This document shows positions 17,592 through 25,387 of a stretch of 30,397 nt of DNA, piece after piece. This DNA comes from an uncultured Flavobacteriales bacterium (GTDB lineage Bacteria; Bacteroidota; Bacteroidia; Flavobacteriales_D; Sanyastnellaceae). Numbering within the stretch: position 1 is the first letter of the stretch; each line of letters begins with the position of its first letter. A program made the translations under genes and the position numbers. Location: positions 1 through 30,397 of the forward strand of contig CALKUW010000140.1 in assembly GCA_937996585.1 (NCBI GenBank). Reading direction: 5' to 3'. The notes under the pieces are model-generated. The model saw only the letters and a program-made list of their open reading frames with translations, was not told the DNA's origin and searched no databases.

Positions 17592-18257
17592 TCAGAGCCG
17601 GTTATCAATCATCGTCGTCCCCGGATACTTGGCCGCATCGAACGTGAAGGCGCCCTCGGGTATCAGGGCATTGCCCTCGAACGTGCCTATGCGATACTCC
17701 ACGTCCGTTCCTTCCCGGCCTTTGACCACCAGCTTCCGAACCTCCAGTAAATCTGCATCGATGAAACATTGGATGGTGTGGAAACTCCGCTCATCTGCTC
17801 CTGTGGGATGCAGGTCGATGCGCACCAGGGCCCGGCCATCCACTTCCGACTCCCCTTTCCAGACCTTTCTGAATCCCTCCTCCCAGATGGTGAACATCCG
17901 GGCCGGATCAACGCCGTCCTCCGCGATGGACTCCGCATCGTCGATATAGCACTCGCCCATCTCGGGCTCGTAGGTCCACACGGTTTCACCATCGGACACA
18001 ATGACATAATCGCCCAGTTGCAAGTGGTAGCGGTCATCGGAGACCCAGACCTCTCCGGCCTGGTCCATCTCGAGGTCGCTTTGCCGGTCGATCATCTTGG
18101 ATGTGTAGCTGGCATGTACGGAGTCAAACTGACGCATGCGCTCGGAAACATCAGCAAGCAGTTCGTCTGCACGCGGATCCTCCTGCGCCTTTCCGGTCGA
18201 CAGAATCAGCGCGACAAAGGCGACGACGAAGGCGAAGCGGGACAGTACGGTTTTCAT
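17592..18257 (-). CDS. lolA: LolA-like outer-membrane lipoprotein carrier
   Basis: The product is 221 aa with a signal peptide (MKTVLSRFAFVVAFVALIL, cut near GKAQ). The mature part resembles LolA: an N-terminal helix (LLADVSERMRQFDSVHASYT), beta strands of the half-barrel (GEVWVSDDRYHLQLGDYVIVSDG, of which the VSDGETVWTYEPE segment is characteristic), and a C-terminal VEYRIGTFEGN stretch. LolA ferries lipoproteins across the periplasm from the inner to the outer membrane. The gene starts 13 bp after the ftsK stop, so it is probably the second gene of an ftsK-lolA operon, a pairing I recall as common in this phylum. The fold family is more certain than true LolA activity. Confidence 0.82.
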   Translation of the reverse strand: MKTVLSRFAFVVAFVALILSTGKAQEDPRADELLADVSERMRQFDSVHASYTSKMIDRQSDLEMDQAGEVWVSDDRYHLQLGDYVIVSDGETVWTYEPEMGECYIDDAESIAEDGVDPARMFTIWEEGFRKVWKGESEVDGRALVRIDLHPTGADERSFHTIQCFIDADLLEVRKLVVKGREGTDVEYRIGTFEGNALIPEGAFTFDAAKYPGTTMIDNRL

Positions 18258-18270
18258 GGGCGTTGCGAAA

Positions 18271-21009
18271 TTAAGCGGTGGTCTCTTCTTCAGAACCACT
18301 GCCACGCAACAACTGTTCCAAACTCGCTTCATCGGGGATGAGCACCTTGCGCGCTTTTGACCCTTCGAACGGCCCGATGATGCCCGCGGCCTCGAGCTGA
18401 TCGACCAGTCTACCCGCCCGGTTGTAGCCCAATTTGAGCTTGCGCTGGAGCAACGAAGTCGACCCCTGCTGGTGCAGGACAAGGATGCGCGCGGCCTCCT
18501 CGAACATGCTGTCGCGCTCCTCATTGGCGATGTCCGCCATCTGCTCGCTGTGCTCGTCGGGCACCTCAGGCAGCATGAGGGCCTCTGGATAGCCCCGTTG
18601 GGATCCTATGAAGTCGGTGATGGCCTCCACCTCGGGGGTATCGACGAAGCCGCACTGCAGGCGGATGAGGTCGTTGCCGGTGGACAGGAGCATGTCACCG
18701 CGGCCGATGAGCTGGTCTGCACCCCCGGCATCGAGAATGGTCCGGCTGTCCACCTTGGAGGTCACACGGAAGGCCACCCGACCAGGGAAGTTCGCCTTGA
18801 TCGTACCGGTGATGATGTTGACCGACGGACGCTGGGTGGCGATGATCAAGTGGATGCCGATGGCCCGAGCCAGCTGGGCGAGGCGCGCGATCGGCATCTC
18901 GACCTCCTTGCCCGCCGTCATGATCAGGTCGGCAAACTCGTCGATGACGAGCACGATGTAGGGCAGGTAGCGGTGGCCGTTCTCCGGGTTGAGCTTGCGC
19001 CGGACGAACTTGGCATTGTACTCCTTGAGGTTGCGGCACTGGGCGTTCTTGAGGAGCTCGTACCGCTGGTCCATCTCGAGGCACAGCGACTTGATGGTCC
19101 GCACCACCTGGCTGTTGTCGGTGATGATGGCCTCCTCGGTGTCGGGCAGCTTGGCGAGGTAGTGGCGTTCGATGTGGTTGAAGAGGGTCAATTCCACCTT
19201 CTTCGGATCCACCAGGACGAACTTCAGCTGGCTCGGGTGCTTCTTGTAGAGCAGGGAGACGAGCATCGCATTGAGGCCCACCGACTTACCCTGACCGGTG
19301 GCACCGGCCATCAGCATGTGCGGCATCTTGGCCAGGTCGAAGACGTAGGTCTCGTTGGAGATGGTCTTGCCGATGGCGATGGGCAGGGCCGCATCGCTGT
19401 TCTGGAACTTGTCGCTGGCGATGAGCGAGCGCATGCTCACCACATCCGGGTTGGAGTTCGGCACCTCGATGCCGATGGTGCCGCGTCCCGGAATCGGCGC
19501 GATGATCCGGATGCCCAAGGCGGCCAGGCTCAAGGCAATGTCGTCCTCGAGGTTCTTGATCTTGGAAATCCGGACGCCGGGCGCGGGCACCAGTTCGTAC
19601 AGGGTCACCGTAGGGCCGATGGAGGCCTTGATGCTCGCAATCTCGATACCGTAGTTCCGCAGGGTGTCCTCGATGCGTTGCTTGTTGGCCTCCAACTCCT
19701 CCTGACTAACTTCTGTCTTTCCTGAGCCATGGGCGGCAAGCAGGTCGATGTTGGGCAACTCGAATCGGCTCAGTTCCAGCGTGGGATCGTACTCCCCGAA
19801 AGCCTGGACCTTGGCGTCGATTTCGTCCTCCGTGAGGGAAGCCTCCTCGGTGGCCTCTTCGACCTCCAAGGTCGCCCCGGACTCTGGTTCTGCTTCCGGC
19901 GCAGGCTCCGAGGGAATCACCGGCGCGACCGGATCCGGAGAAGGCCGCGCTGGTTCGATGGCCACTTCCGGTACAACACCTTGAACTTCTCTGCCATCCT
20001 CATCTTCCTCAGGTGTCGCCTCTGAATCCGTTGCCGGCATCCGCTCAGGTTCCATGTAGGGGTCCCACTCCTCCCCTACAGCAGTTTCCTCGGATTCATC
20101 TTCAGTTTCTCCCAGTGTATCTGCATCCTCAGGCACCCCATCATCCGATGCATCCTCCTGTGCAACACCGTCTTCCGGTTCCTCCGCGCGGGCAAAGAAC
20201 TCGAGCAAGCCCCGGGAAACATTGGGGTGCGCCACGGCCCACAACGCGAAGGCGGCGACCAATGCGAGAACGGAACCGGCCAATCCGAGTGCAAATCGAC
20301 TCCATTGTGTCATCCAGAGGCCCACGGCACCAACGAGGTGGTCATTGCCCCAACCCGTGACCAACCCCGTCTCCGCATCGAAGCTCAATGTGATGAGCCC
20401 CATGGCCCATGGCAGCAACAACGCGGCAACCAACACACTCCGGAATGCCCGGCCAGGATGGGGCATCCTTTCCGGTGCCAATTGCCGGAGGCCGGCAGCG
20501 AAAAGCCAAGCCCCGAACAGAGGTGCTGCCACACCGAAGCCTCCGCGCATGAACACGAAGGCCCAACGGGCACCCAATGCTCCGAGCAGGTTGGCATAGC
20601 TCCCCTCACCGGGGGCAGCCGCACCCTGGATGAGCCGGATGTCGGCCGCACCGGTCAGCACCGCGCTGACCCCCGCCAGCACCATAAATCCGCCGGACGC
20701 GAGTGCCAGGATGCCCACCGCCTGCTTGAGCCGTGGGTCGCGGGTCCACGCCATGCGCTCCCGCCATGCTTCGCGCCGGGCCTCGCGTGCCGCCAGACGC
20801 TCCTCCTGACGGATGCGGCGTTCCTCCTTTCGCTGTTCGCGGCGCGTCATTCCATCCTTGGCACCCGACTTTTTGCCCTTGGCGCCCTTGGTCTTGGATG
20901 CCACCTTGGATGCGGTGGCCAATTCCACCTCGTCGAGGCGGCGGTTCCTCGGAGCGGCCTTGGCCTTGGAATTCCTTGATTTGCGGGAAGTAGCGGCGCG
21001 TCGTGACAT
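18271..21009 (-). CDS. ftsK: DNA translocase FtsK/SpoIIIE family
   Basis: This is the septal DNA pump that clears and aligns chromosome termini during division. In order: a very basic, Lys/Arg/Glu-rich cytoplasmic N-terminus (residues 1-95); four membrane segments (about 100-275); a long acidic Glu/Asp/Pro linker (about 280-410); the alpha and beta motor domains with Walker A GATGQGKS (about 568-575) and Walker B VLVIDEFADL (about 685-694); IATQRPSVNIITG; and the C-terminal gamma winged-helix domain (from about 845, LVLHQQGSTSLLQRKLKLGY, then RAGRLVDQLEAAGIIGP), which reads polarity sequences in the DNA. The length (912 aa) is normal. I chose the ATG at 21009 over the GTG one codon upstream. 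The lolA-like gene follows after 13 bp. It diverges from rpmG across about 111 bp. Confidence 0.95.
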   Translation of the reverse strand: MSRRAATSRKSRNSKAKAAPRNRRLDEVELATASKVASKTKGAKGKKSGAKDGMTRREQRKEERRIRQEERLAAREARREAWRERMAWTRDPRLKQAVGILALASGGFMVLAGVSAVLTGAADIRLIQGAAAPGEGSYANLLGALGARWAFVFMRGGFGVAAPLFGAWLFAAGLRQLAPERMPHPGRAFRSVLVAALLLPWAMGLITLSFDAETGLVTGWGNDHLVGAVGLWMTQWSRFALGLAGSVLALVAAFALWAVAHPNVSRGLLEFFARAEEPEDGVAQEDASDDGVPEDADTLGETEDESEETAVGEEWDPYMEPERMPATDSEATPEEDEDGREVQGVVPEVAIEPARPSPDPVAPVIPSEPAPEAEPESGATLEVEEATEEASLTEDEIDAKVQAFGEYDPTLELSRFELPNIDLLAAHGSGKTEVSQEELEANKQRIEDTLRNYGIEIASIKASIGPTVTLYELVPAPGVRISKIKNLEDDIALSLAALGIRIIAPIPGRGTIGIEVPNSNPDVVSMRSLIASDKFQNSDAALPIAIGKTISNETYVFDLAKMPHMLMAGATGQGKSVGLNAMLVSLLYKKHPSQLKFVLVDPKKVELTLFNHIERHYLAKLPDTEEAIITDNSQVVRTIKSLCLEMDQRYELLKNAQCRNLKEYNAKFVRRKLNPENGHRYLPYIVLVIDEFADLIMTAGKEVEMPIARLAQLARAIGIHLIIATQRPSVNIITGTIKANFPGRVAFRVTSKVDSRTILDAGGADQLIGRGDMLLSTGNDLIRLQCGFVDTPEVEAITDFIGSQRGYPEALMLPEVPDEHSEQMADIANEERDSMFEEAARILVLHQQGSTSLLQRKLKLGYNRAGRLVDQLEAAGIIGPFEGSKARKVLIPDEASLEQLLRGSGSEEETTA

Positions 21010-21014
21010 CACAT

Positions 21015-21038
21015 CGAAAGTAAACGGGGTACCTTGTC
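21015..21038 (-). promoter_or_regulatory. Candidate ftsK promoter
   Basis: On the minus strand a TTG is followed after about 16 bases by TACTTTCG (21015-21022), one mismatch from TAnnTTTG. The predicted start of transcription falls within a few bases of the ATG at 21009, so the mRNA could be leaderless. Spacing is slightly short for the family consensus. Confidence 0.3.
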
Positions 21039-21093
21039 CAACGCAGGAATGCGCATGTGCTTATCCACATGGTGCATTGGACGGGGAAATGAC

Positions 21094-21101
21094 TATCTTT
21101 G
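21094..21101 (+). promoter_or_regulatory. -7 promoter box of rpmG
   Basis: TATCTTTG is a perfect TAnnTTTG box and is followed by GCCC, as in strong Bacteroidetes promoters. The -33 element is weak (GTG at 21072-21074, 19 bases upstream, instead of TTG). The leader before the ATG at 21121 would be about 12-16 bases. Confidence 0.5.
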
Positions 21102-21120
21102 CCCTCCATTTTCCCGGACC

Positions 21121-21303
21121 ATGGCGAAGAAAGGCAACCGCGTACAAGTCATCCTCGAGTGCACCGAGCACAAGGACTCCGGCATGCCCGGCACGTCCCG
21201 CTACGTGACCACGAAGAACCGCAAGAACACCCCCGACCGCATCGAGTTGAAGAAATACAACCCGATCCTGCGGAAGATGACGGTCCACAAGGAAATCAAG
21301 TAA
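21121..21303 (+). CDS. rpmG: 50S ribosomal protein L33
   Basis: This 60-residue basic protein (MAKKGNRVQVILECTEHKDS at the start, then GMPGTSRYVTTKNRKN and RKMTVHKEIK) matches bacterial L33 along its whole length. It binds 23S rRNA near the E site of the large subunit. The length is usual for the phylum. It starts an apparent unit with the DUF4295 gene 19 bp downstream. The rpmB gene, which often sits just upstream of rpmG, is not here; upstream is the divergent ftsK. Only one cysteine is visible, so the zinc-binding form of L33 is unlikely. Confidence 0.95.
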   Translation: MAKKGNRVQVILECTEHKDSGMPGTSRYVTTKNRKNTPDRIELKKYNPILRKMTVHKEIK

Positions 21304-21322
21304 CCCCCTGATCTGAGAAACC

Positions 21323-21475
21323 ATGGCAAAGAAGACCGTTGCATCGCTCCAGAAGGGAGGTGGAAAGCAGCACACAATGTGCATCAAGATGTACCGCAGC
21401 CCCAAGACGGGTGCGTACGCTTTCCGTCAGGAAGTCGTCCACAACGACGAAGTCAAGGCCTGGTTCGCCAACTGA
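21323..21475 (+). CDS. DUF4295-type small conserved protein
   Basis: This is a 50-residue basic ORF (MAKKTVASLQKGGGKQHTMC, then IKMYRSPKTGAYAFRQEVVH and a tail KAWFAN). It matches my memory of DUF4295, a small protein restricted to Bacteroidetes and encoded between rpmG and ftsY. Its function is not established, though co-transcription with L33 and its basic N-terminus suggest a ribosome-linked role. It starts 19 bp after the rpmG stop and is followed by a strong hairpin. Confidence 0.88.
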   Translation: MAKKTVASLQKGGGKQHTMCIKMYRSPKTGAYAFRQEVVHNDEVKAWFAN

Positions 21476-21500
21476 ACCCGGTTCACTGCCCCTGAGGCGG

Positions 21501-21539
21501 ACGAGGGCCGACTTCCGAACCCCGGAGGCCGGCCCTCGT
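21501..21539 (+). terminator. Terminator-like hairpin after the DUF4295 gene
   Basis: A perfect 10-bp GC-rich stem (21501-21510 with 21530-21539) encloses a further inner stem (CTTCCG with CGGAGG, one G-U pair). Only two Ts follow, so it may be a pause site or partial terminator separating rpmG-DUF4295 from ftsY rather than a full intrinsic terminator. Confidence 0.6.
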
Positions 21540-21564
21540 TGCATCCACCCCTTACCTTAGGCTC

Positions 21565-22548
21565 ATGTCATTCTTCAAGCGGCTGTTCAGCTCGGAAAAG
21601 AAGGAAACCCTGGACCGCGGTCTTGCCCGCAGCAAGCGCGGTGTGCTCGAGAAGCTCTCCCGGGCCGTCATGGGCAAGCAGGACATCGACGACGACGTCC
21701 TCGAAGAGCTCGAAGAGGCCCTCATCACCAGTGACATCGGCGTGGGCACGACCACCCGGATCATCGAGCGCATCGAGGACCGGACCTCGCGCGCCGCATC
21801 CAAGTCCATCGACCTGTTGCTTCCCATGCTCCGCGAGGAGATCGCCGGCATGCTCGAAGCCCATCGCGGCGACCAGCCCACGGACCTGTCCATTCCGCCC
21901 ACGGAGGGGCCGTACGTCTTCCTCATCGTTGGGGTCAACGGTGTGGGCAAGACCACGACCATCGGCAAACTTTGCCACCAGTTCGCCGCGCGGGGACTCA
22001 AGGTCACCGTCGGAGCAGCGGATACGTTCCGGGCCGCCGCAGTCGACCAATTGAAGGTCTGGGCGGAGCGCACCGGCGCCCACTTCGTGGCGCAGGGCCA
22101 GGATGCCGACCCCGCCGCCGTCGCCTTTGACGCGGTGCAGAGCGCGGTCGCCAAGCAACACGATGTCGTGCTCATCGATACCGCCGGGCGCCTCCACAAC
22201 AAGAAGCACCTGATGGACGAGCTGTCCAAGATCAAGCGGGTGATGCAGAAGATCGCCCCCGGCGTGCCCCACGAAGTCCTGCTCGTGCTGGATGGTTCCA
22301 CGGGGCAGAACGCCCTCGAGCAGGCGAAGCAGTTCACCGCCGCCACCGAAGTCACGGGATTGGTGCTGACGAAACTGGACGGCACCGCCCGAGGTGGGGT
22401 GGTCATCGGTATCGCCGAGGAATTCAAGATTCCGGTGCGCTTCATCGGGGTAGGCGAACAGCCCGAGGACCTGCAGGTCTTCAACGCCATGGAATTCGTG
22501 GACTCACTGCTGCCGGAATCATTCGGGGCGGAAAACGACGCACCATGA
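21565..22548 (+). CDS. ftsY: Signal recognition particle receptor FtsY
   Basis: This SRP-family GTPase docks ribosome-nascent chain-SRP complexes at the inner membrane. The 327-aa form lacks the long acidic A domain of the E. coli protein, which is normal in Bacteroidetes. Residues 1-105 are the helical N domain. The G domain shows the P-loop GVNGVGKTTT (about 124-133), the insertion-box motif DTFRAAA, DTAGR, and TKLDGTARGG. The terminal codons overlap the start of rimO by 4 bp (ATGA), so ftsY, rimO and queE are almost certainly co-transcribed and translationally coupled. Confidence 0.97.
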   Translation: MSFFKRLFSSEKKETLDRGLARSKRGVLEKLSRAVMGKQDIDDDVLEELEEALITSDIGVGTTTRIIERIEDRTSRAASKSIDLLLPMLREEIAGMLEAHRGDQPTDLSIPPTEGPYVFLIVGVNGVGKTTTIGKLCHQFAARGLKVTVGAADTFRAAAVDQLKVWAERTGAHFVAQGQDADPAAVAFDAVQSAVAKQHDVVLIDTAGRLHNKKHLMDELSKIKRVMQKIAPGVPHEVLLVLDGSTGQNALEQAKQFTAATEVTGLVLTKLDGTARGGVVIGIAEEFKIPVRFIGVGEQPEDLQVFNAMEFVDSLLPESFGAENDAP

Positions 22549-23858
22549 GGGCCCGCACCGCTTCCCGCCGCCGCGCCCACGTGGTCACCCTCGGGTGCGC
22601 CAAGAACACCTTCGATTCGGAGGTGCTGATGCGGCAATTGCAGGCCAATGACTTCGAGGTCACCCACGACACCCCCGTGGAAGCTGCCCCGGTGGTCATC
22701 ATCAACACCTGCGGCTTCATCGAGAGCGCCAAGCAACAAAGCATCGACACCATCCTTCAGTTCGCCGATGCCAAGCAGGACGGCCGTGTCGAGCGCGTGT
22801 ACGTCACCGGCTGCCTGAGCGAACGCTACCGCGACGAATTGGAGCAGGAGATCCCCGACGTCGACGCCTATTTCGGCACGCGCGAACTGCCCAAGCTTCT
22901 GAAGACGCTCAACGCGGACTACCGCAAGGAACTCGTGGGCGAAAGGCTCCTTTCCACGCCCCAGCATTACGCCTACCTCAAGATCGCCGAGGGATGCGAC
23001 CGGCCTTGTGCGTTCTGTGCCATCCCGCTGATGCGTGGCAAGCACCGCTCCACCCCCATCGAGGACCTCGTCAAGCAGGCCGAAGGCCTTGTGGAACAGG
23101 GCGTCAAGGAGCTCATCCTCATCGCGCAGGACCTGACCTACTACGGGCTCGACCTGTACAAGGAACGCCGGCTGGCCGAGCTGGTCCGCCGCCTCAGCGA
23201 GGTCGACGGCATCGAGTGGATCCGCCTGCATTACGCCTTCCCCAGTGGCTTCCCCATGGACGTCCTCGACGTGATGGCGGAGCGCGACAACGTCTGCCAC
23301 TACCTCGACATGCCGCTGCAGCATGGGGCCGACCAGGTCCTTAAAAACATGCGGCGCGGCATCACCCGCGAGAAGACGGCCAAGCTGCTGGCCGACATCC
23401 GCTCCCGCGTGCCGGACATCGCCATCCGTACGACGCTCATCTGCGGCTTCCCCGGCGAGTCCGAGGACGATCACAAGGAGATGATGGACTGGGTGGCGGA
23501 GAGCCGCTTCGACCGCCTTGGCTGCTTCACCTACAGCCACGAGGAGGACACCCACGCCTACACCATGGAGGACGACGTCCCGGAGGAAGTCAAGCGCCAG
23601 CGCGTGGAGGACGTGATGGGCCTGCAGGCCGGCATCAGCGCCGAGCTCAATGCCACCAAGGTGGGCAAGACCTTCAAGGTCCTCTTCGATCGGAACGACG
23701 CCGGCATCTTCGTGGGCCGCACGCAGTTCGACAGCCCCGACGTGGACTGCGAGGTGCGCGTGGAAGGCGGAGCCGAAACTTATGTCCGCCTCGGCGACTT
23801 TGCGGACGTCACCATTGAGTCCGCCACCGAATTCGACCTCTTCGGCCGCCTCGCATGA
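22545..23858 (+). CDS. rimO: Ribosomal protein S12 methylthiotransferase RimO
   Basis: This radical-SAM enzyme adds a methylthio group to an aspartate of ribosomal protein S12. The N-terminal UPF0004 domain carries the auxiliary 4Fe-4S cysteines (C18, C56, C90; GCAKN and INTCGF). The radical-SAM cluster is C151, C155, C158 in EGCDRPCAFCAIP. The SAM domain runs to about residue 360 (YLDMPLQHG, RTTLICGFPGE), followed by a TRAM domain to 437. GCAKNTFDSE and the sequence around the cluster fit RimO better than the tRNA enzyme MiaB. It overlaps ftsY and queE by 4 bp each. Confidence 0.95.
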   Translation: MRARTASRRRAHVVTLGCAKNTFDSEVLMRQLQANDFEVTHDTPVEAAPVVIINTCGFIESAKQQSIDTILQFADAKQDGRVERVYVTGCLSERYRDELEQEIPDVDAYFGTRELPKLLKTLNADYRKELVGERLLSTPQHYAYLKIAEGCDRPCAFCAIPLMRGKHRSTPIEDLVKQAEGLVEQGVKELILIAQDLTYYGLDLYKERRLAELVRRLSEVDGIEWIRLHYAFPSGFPMDVLDVMAERDNVCHYLDMPLQHGADQVLKNMRRGITREKTAKLLADIRSRVPDIAIRTTLICGFPGESEDDHKEMMDWVAESRFDRLGCFTYSHEEDTHAYTMEDDVPEEVKRQRVEDVMGLQAGISAELNATKVGKTFKVLFDRNDAGIFVGRTQFDSPDVDCEVRVEGGAETYVRLGDFADVTIESATEFDLFGRLA

Positions 23859-24463
23859 GCAACGACGTCACTTACCCCGTAATGGAGGCCTTCGCCACCG
23901 TTCAGGGTGAGGGCGCCTACACCGGCACACCGAGCTGGTTCCTGAGGCTGGGCGGCTGCGACGTGGGATGCGTCTGGTGCGATGTGAAGGAAAGCTGGGA
24001 CGCCGACGCCCATCCCCGCGTGTCACTCGAAACCATTGTCCAGGACGCCCTCGAGAGCGGCCGAAAGGTGGTCGTGGTCACCGGCGGCGAACCCGCCATG
24101 CACGACCTCGCCCCCTTGACCGATGCGCTGCGTGCAGCCGGGCTGCGGACCCACATCGAAACGAGCGGTGCCCACCCCCTAACGGGTTCATGGGACTGGG
24201 TGACGTTGAGTCCGAAGAAGTTCAAGGCCTGCCGGGAGGACGTCTACCCCTTGGCCGATGAGCTCAAAGCGGTAGTCTACCACCGGAGCGACATGGACTG
24301 GGCCGCCGGACATGCCGACAAGTTGCGCGAAGATTGCGCCCGCTACCTGCAGCCGGAATGGGACAAGCGCGACGAGGCCACGTTCTGGATCCTGTCCTGG
24401 ATCGCCACCCGTCCAGGTTGGCGCATCAGCCTGCAGACCCACAAGTACATCGGGATTCCCTGA
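23855..24463 (+). CDS. queE: 7-carboxy-7-deazaguanine synthase QueE
   Basis: This radical-SAM enzyme converts 6-carboxytetrahydropterin to 7-carboxy-7-deazaguanine in the queuosine (preQ0) pathway. The cluster cysteines are C35, C39 and C42 (GGCDVGCVWCD), preceded by VQGEGAYTGTPSWFLRL, which is typical of QueE. VVVTGGEPAM follows, and the C-terminal QTHKYIGIP is also characteristic. At 202 aa it has the normal compact length. Other queuosine genes (queC, queD, queF) are not in the window. It overlaps rimO by 4 bp and ends 6 bp from the stop of convergent hemF. Confidence 0.94.
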   Translation: MSNDVTYPVMEAFATVQGEGAYTGTPSWFLRLGGCDVGCVWCDVKESWDADAHPRVSLETIVQDALESGRKVVVVTGGEPAMHDLAPLTDALRAAGLRTHIETSGAHPLTGSWDWVTLSPKKFKACREDVYPLADELKAVVYHRSDMDWAAGHADKLREDCARYLQPEWDKRDEATFWILSWIATRPGWRISLQTHKYIGIP

Positions 24464-24469
24464 CGCCGT

Positions 24470-25387
24470 TCAGGCGGACAGCCAATCCACCCCTTCCGTC
24501 CCCTTCCGAAGCCAGGCGAGGGTTTCGGCTTGGCGCGATCCTTCGGGCGGCTGATGGTCATAGGTCCAATCCGCCCGGGGAGGCAGGCTCATGAGGATGC
24601 TCTCGGTGCGGCCACCAGAGACCAAGCCGAAGCGCGTACCGCGGTCGTGGACGAGGTTGAACTCCACATACCGGCCGCGCCGCAGGCCTTGCCAAGCCAC
24701 GTCTTCAGCGTCCACGAATTGGTGGGTGAAGGGCTCCGCGCGGCGGCGGTAGATGGCCGCGTATTGGCTGGCAAGGTCGACGCAGAAGGCCAGGGCCGCT
24801 TCGCGATCGACGTCACCCTCACGCCCCATGTGGTCGAAGAAGATGCCGCCCACACCCCGTGATTCACCCCGGTGCGGACTGTAGAAATAACGGTCAGCCC
24901 AGGCCTTGAAGGCCGGGTAATCGGCCACCGCATGCCGGTCGCAGATGGCCTGTAGCTCCTCGTGAAAGGCCCGGGCCTCGCCAGGAATGACGTAATGGGG
25001 AGTCAGGTCGATGCCCCCACCGAACCACCATGTTCCATCGTCGAGGGTGAAATACCGGACGTTCATGTGGATGATGGGAACGTGCGGGTTGCAGGGATGA
25101 AGAACACTGGATACGCCCGTGGCCGCAAAACGGGTGGCCTTCGTCTTGAGTTGCTGGGCGAGGGCGGCATTGACCTCACCCTCTACTGCGGAGAAATTCA
25201 GCCCGCCCTTCTCGATGATGGCCCCGTCGACCAGGATGCGGGTATCACCGCCACCACCTCCCGGTCTGTCCCAGGCATCCCGCGTCAGGTTGACCTCGGC
25301 ATCGAAGGCGCGCAATCCCGCAATCTGTTCGTCCTGCACGGCACGGTAGGCCGATTCCACGGAGCGGAGGAAGTCCACGTCCATCAT
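24470..25387 (-). CDS. hemF: Oxygen-dependent coproporphyrinogen III oxidase
   Basis: HemF uses O2 to decarboxylate two propionates of coproporphyrinogen III, giving protoporphyrinogen IX for haem. Family blocks are present: GGGGDTRIL near the N-terminus, NPHVPIIHMNVRYF, WWFGGGIDLTPHY, GVGGIFFD, and YVEFNLVHDRGTRFGL. The 305-aa length is normal. Its first ATG overlaps the stop codon of the upstream LysM gene, so it is the last gene of a guaA-LysM-hemF unit. The start could also be the second methionine. An oxygen-dependent enzyme fits an aerobic surface-water organism. Confidence 0.96.
   Translation of the reverse strand: MMDVDFLRSVESAYRAVQDEQIAGLRAFDAEVNLTRDAWDRPGGGGGDTRILVDGAIIEKGGLNFSAVEGEVNAALAQQLKTKATRFAATGVSSVLHPCNPHVPIIHMNVRYFTLDDGTWWFGGGIDLTPHYVIPGEARAFHEELQAICDRHAVADYPAFKAWADRYFYSPHRGESRGVGGIFFDHMGREGDVDREAALAFCVDLASQYAAIYRRRAEPFTHQFVDAEDVAWQGLRRGRYVEFNLVHDRGTRFGLVSGGRTESILMSLPPRADWTYDHQPPEGSRQAETLAWLRKGTEGVDWLSA

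Noticed and set aside
17586..17594. Short inverted repeat at the convergent stops of the reductase and lolA-like genes
   Set aside because: The arms are only five bases and are largely made of the two stop codons themselves; no T tract follows.
17592..18524. A longer form of the lolA-like gene starting at 18524
   Set aside because: The extension would run through the 3' end of ftsK in another frame and would bury the clear signal peptide that starts at 18257.
21552..23555. A 667-codon minus-strand open frame opposite ftsY and rimO
   Set aside because: ftsY and rimO are unmistakable on the other strand; this frame spans both and resembles no family.
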